DNA of 5,719 nucleotides from the NCBI GenBank assembly GCA_902463905.1, contig CABQHF010000138.1:1-5719 (forward strand). The letters are read 5' to 3'. Positions 5,682-5,719 of this stretch are shown one piece after another (within the stretch, counting starts at the first letter, position 1; each line of letters opens with the position of its first letter). Under the pieces are notes generated by a model, which saw only the letters and a program-made list of their open reading frames with translations, ran no database searches and had not been told where the DNA came from. This DNA comes from an uncultured Faecalibacterium sp. Its GTDB lineage: Bacteria > Bacillota > Clostridia > Oscillospirales > Ruminococcaceae. A program made the position numbers and the translations under genes.

Positions 5682-5687
5682 AAGGAG
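5682..5687 (+). promoter_or_regulatory. Ribosome binding site of the partial downstream gene
   Basis: AAGGAG lies 11 bases before ATG 5699 and 14 before a second in-frame ATG at 5702. The first spacing is slightly long but usable, so ATG 5699 is preferred. This site is the possible partner of the UUCCUU segment at 5603-5608. Confidence 0.75.
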
Positions 5688-5698
5688 TGGTTGATTTT

Positions 5699-5719
5699 AT
5701 GATGAAAGTCAAGCCCGTT
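5699..5719 (+). CDS. Start of an unidentified gene (3' truncated)
   Basis: Seven codons are visible, reading MMKVKPV, before the window ends. They follow a Shine-Dalgarno, a long leader and a strong promoter, so a real gene very probably starts here. The residues are too few for any family assignment. The K-V-K-P start is faintly like GroES-type beginnings, but no CIRCE element precedes it and I do not propose that identity. It seems to be a separately and possibly strongly transcribed gene, independent of the dgt-dnaG-rpoD operon. Confidence 0.65.

Noticed and set aside
1..5719. CRISPR arrays, tRNA or rRNA genes, insertion sequences, phage or attachment sites
   Set aside because: I found no spaced repeats, no cloverleaf-like sequence, no transposase or integrase motifs and no terminal repeats.

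Overview
The window looks like ordinary chromosome from a GC-rich member of the Clostridia, most likely the Oscillospiraceae/Ruminococcaceae (the Faecalibacterium, Gemmiger and Subdoligranulum neighbourhood). This is inferred from GC-rich coding sequence, Gram-positive style AGGAGG ribosome sites, a Clostridia-like order of dgt, dnaG and rpoD, and a short 360-residue primary sigma factor. No database search was possible. All real genes are on the + strand.

Region 1 (1-525) is the 3' end of a secreted CAP/SCP-domain protein closed by a strong intrinsic terminator. The few residues before the visible CAP domain resemble the end of a preceding CAP domain. Region 2 (530-1208) is a single gene of the YigZ/IMPACT family with its own extended -10 promoter. 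Region 3 (1249-5304) is a replication/transcription operon: an extended -10 promoter, a 74-nt leader with a small hairpin, then a dGTPase-like HD phosphohydrolase (dgt), DNA primase (dnaG) and primary sigma factor (rpoD), ended by a near-perfect terminator. This is the Gram-positive macromolecular-synthesis operon, here led by dgt instead of rpsU. It joins dNTP-pool hydrolysis, primer synthesis and housekeeping promoter recognition in one transcript.

Region 4 (5305-5719) is the least ordinary part. It is a 394-base gap, richer in A+T in its first half, before a gene of which only seven codons are visible. The gap holds four roughly helically phased A-tracts, a near-consensus promoter (TTGACA, 17 bp, TATACT), a perfect 8-bp inverted repeat lying across the predicted start site, and a leader of about 190 nt. 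That leader can be drawn by eye as a closed three-way RNA structure (5542-5666) directly before the ribosome site of the next gene, and its unpaired junction holds a segment able to pair with that Shine-Dalgarno. I could not match it to a known riboswitch. It is the best candidate here for something undescribed, but it rests on hand-drawn pairing only.
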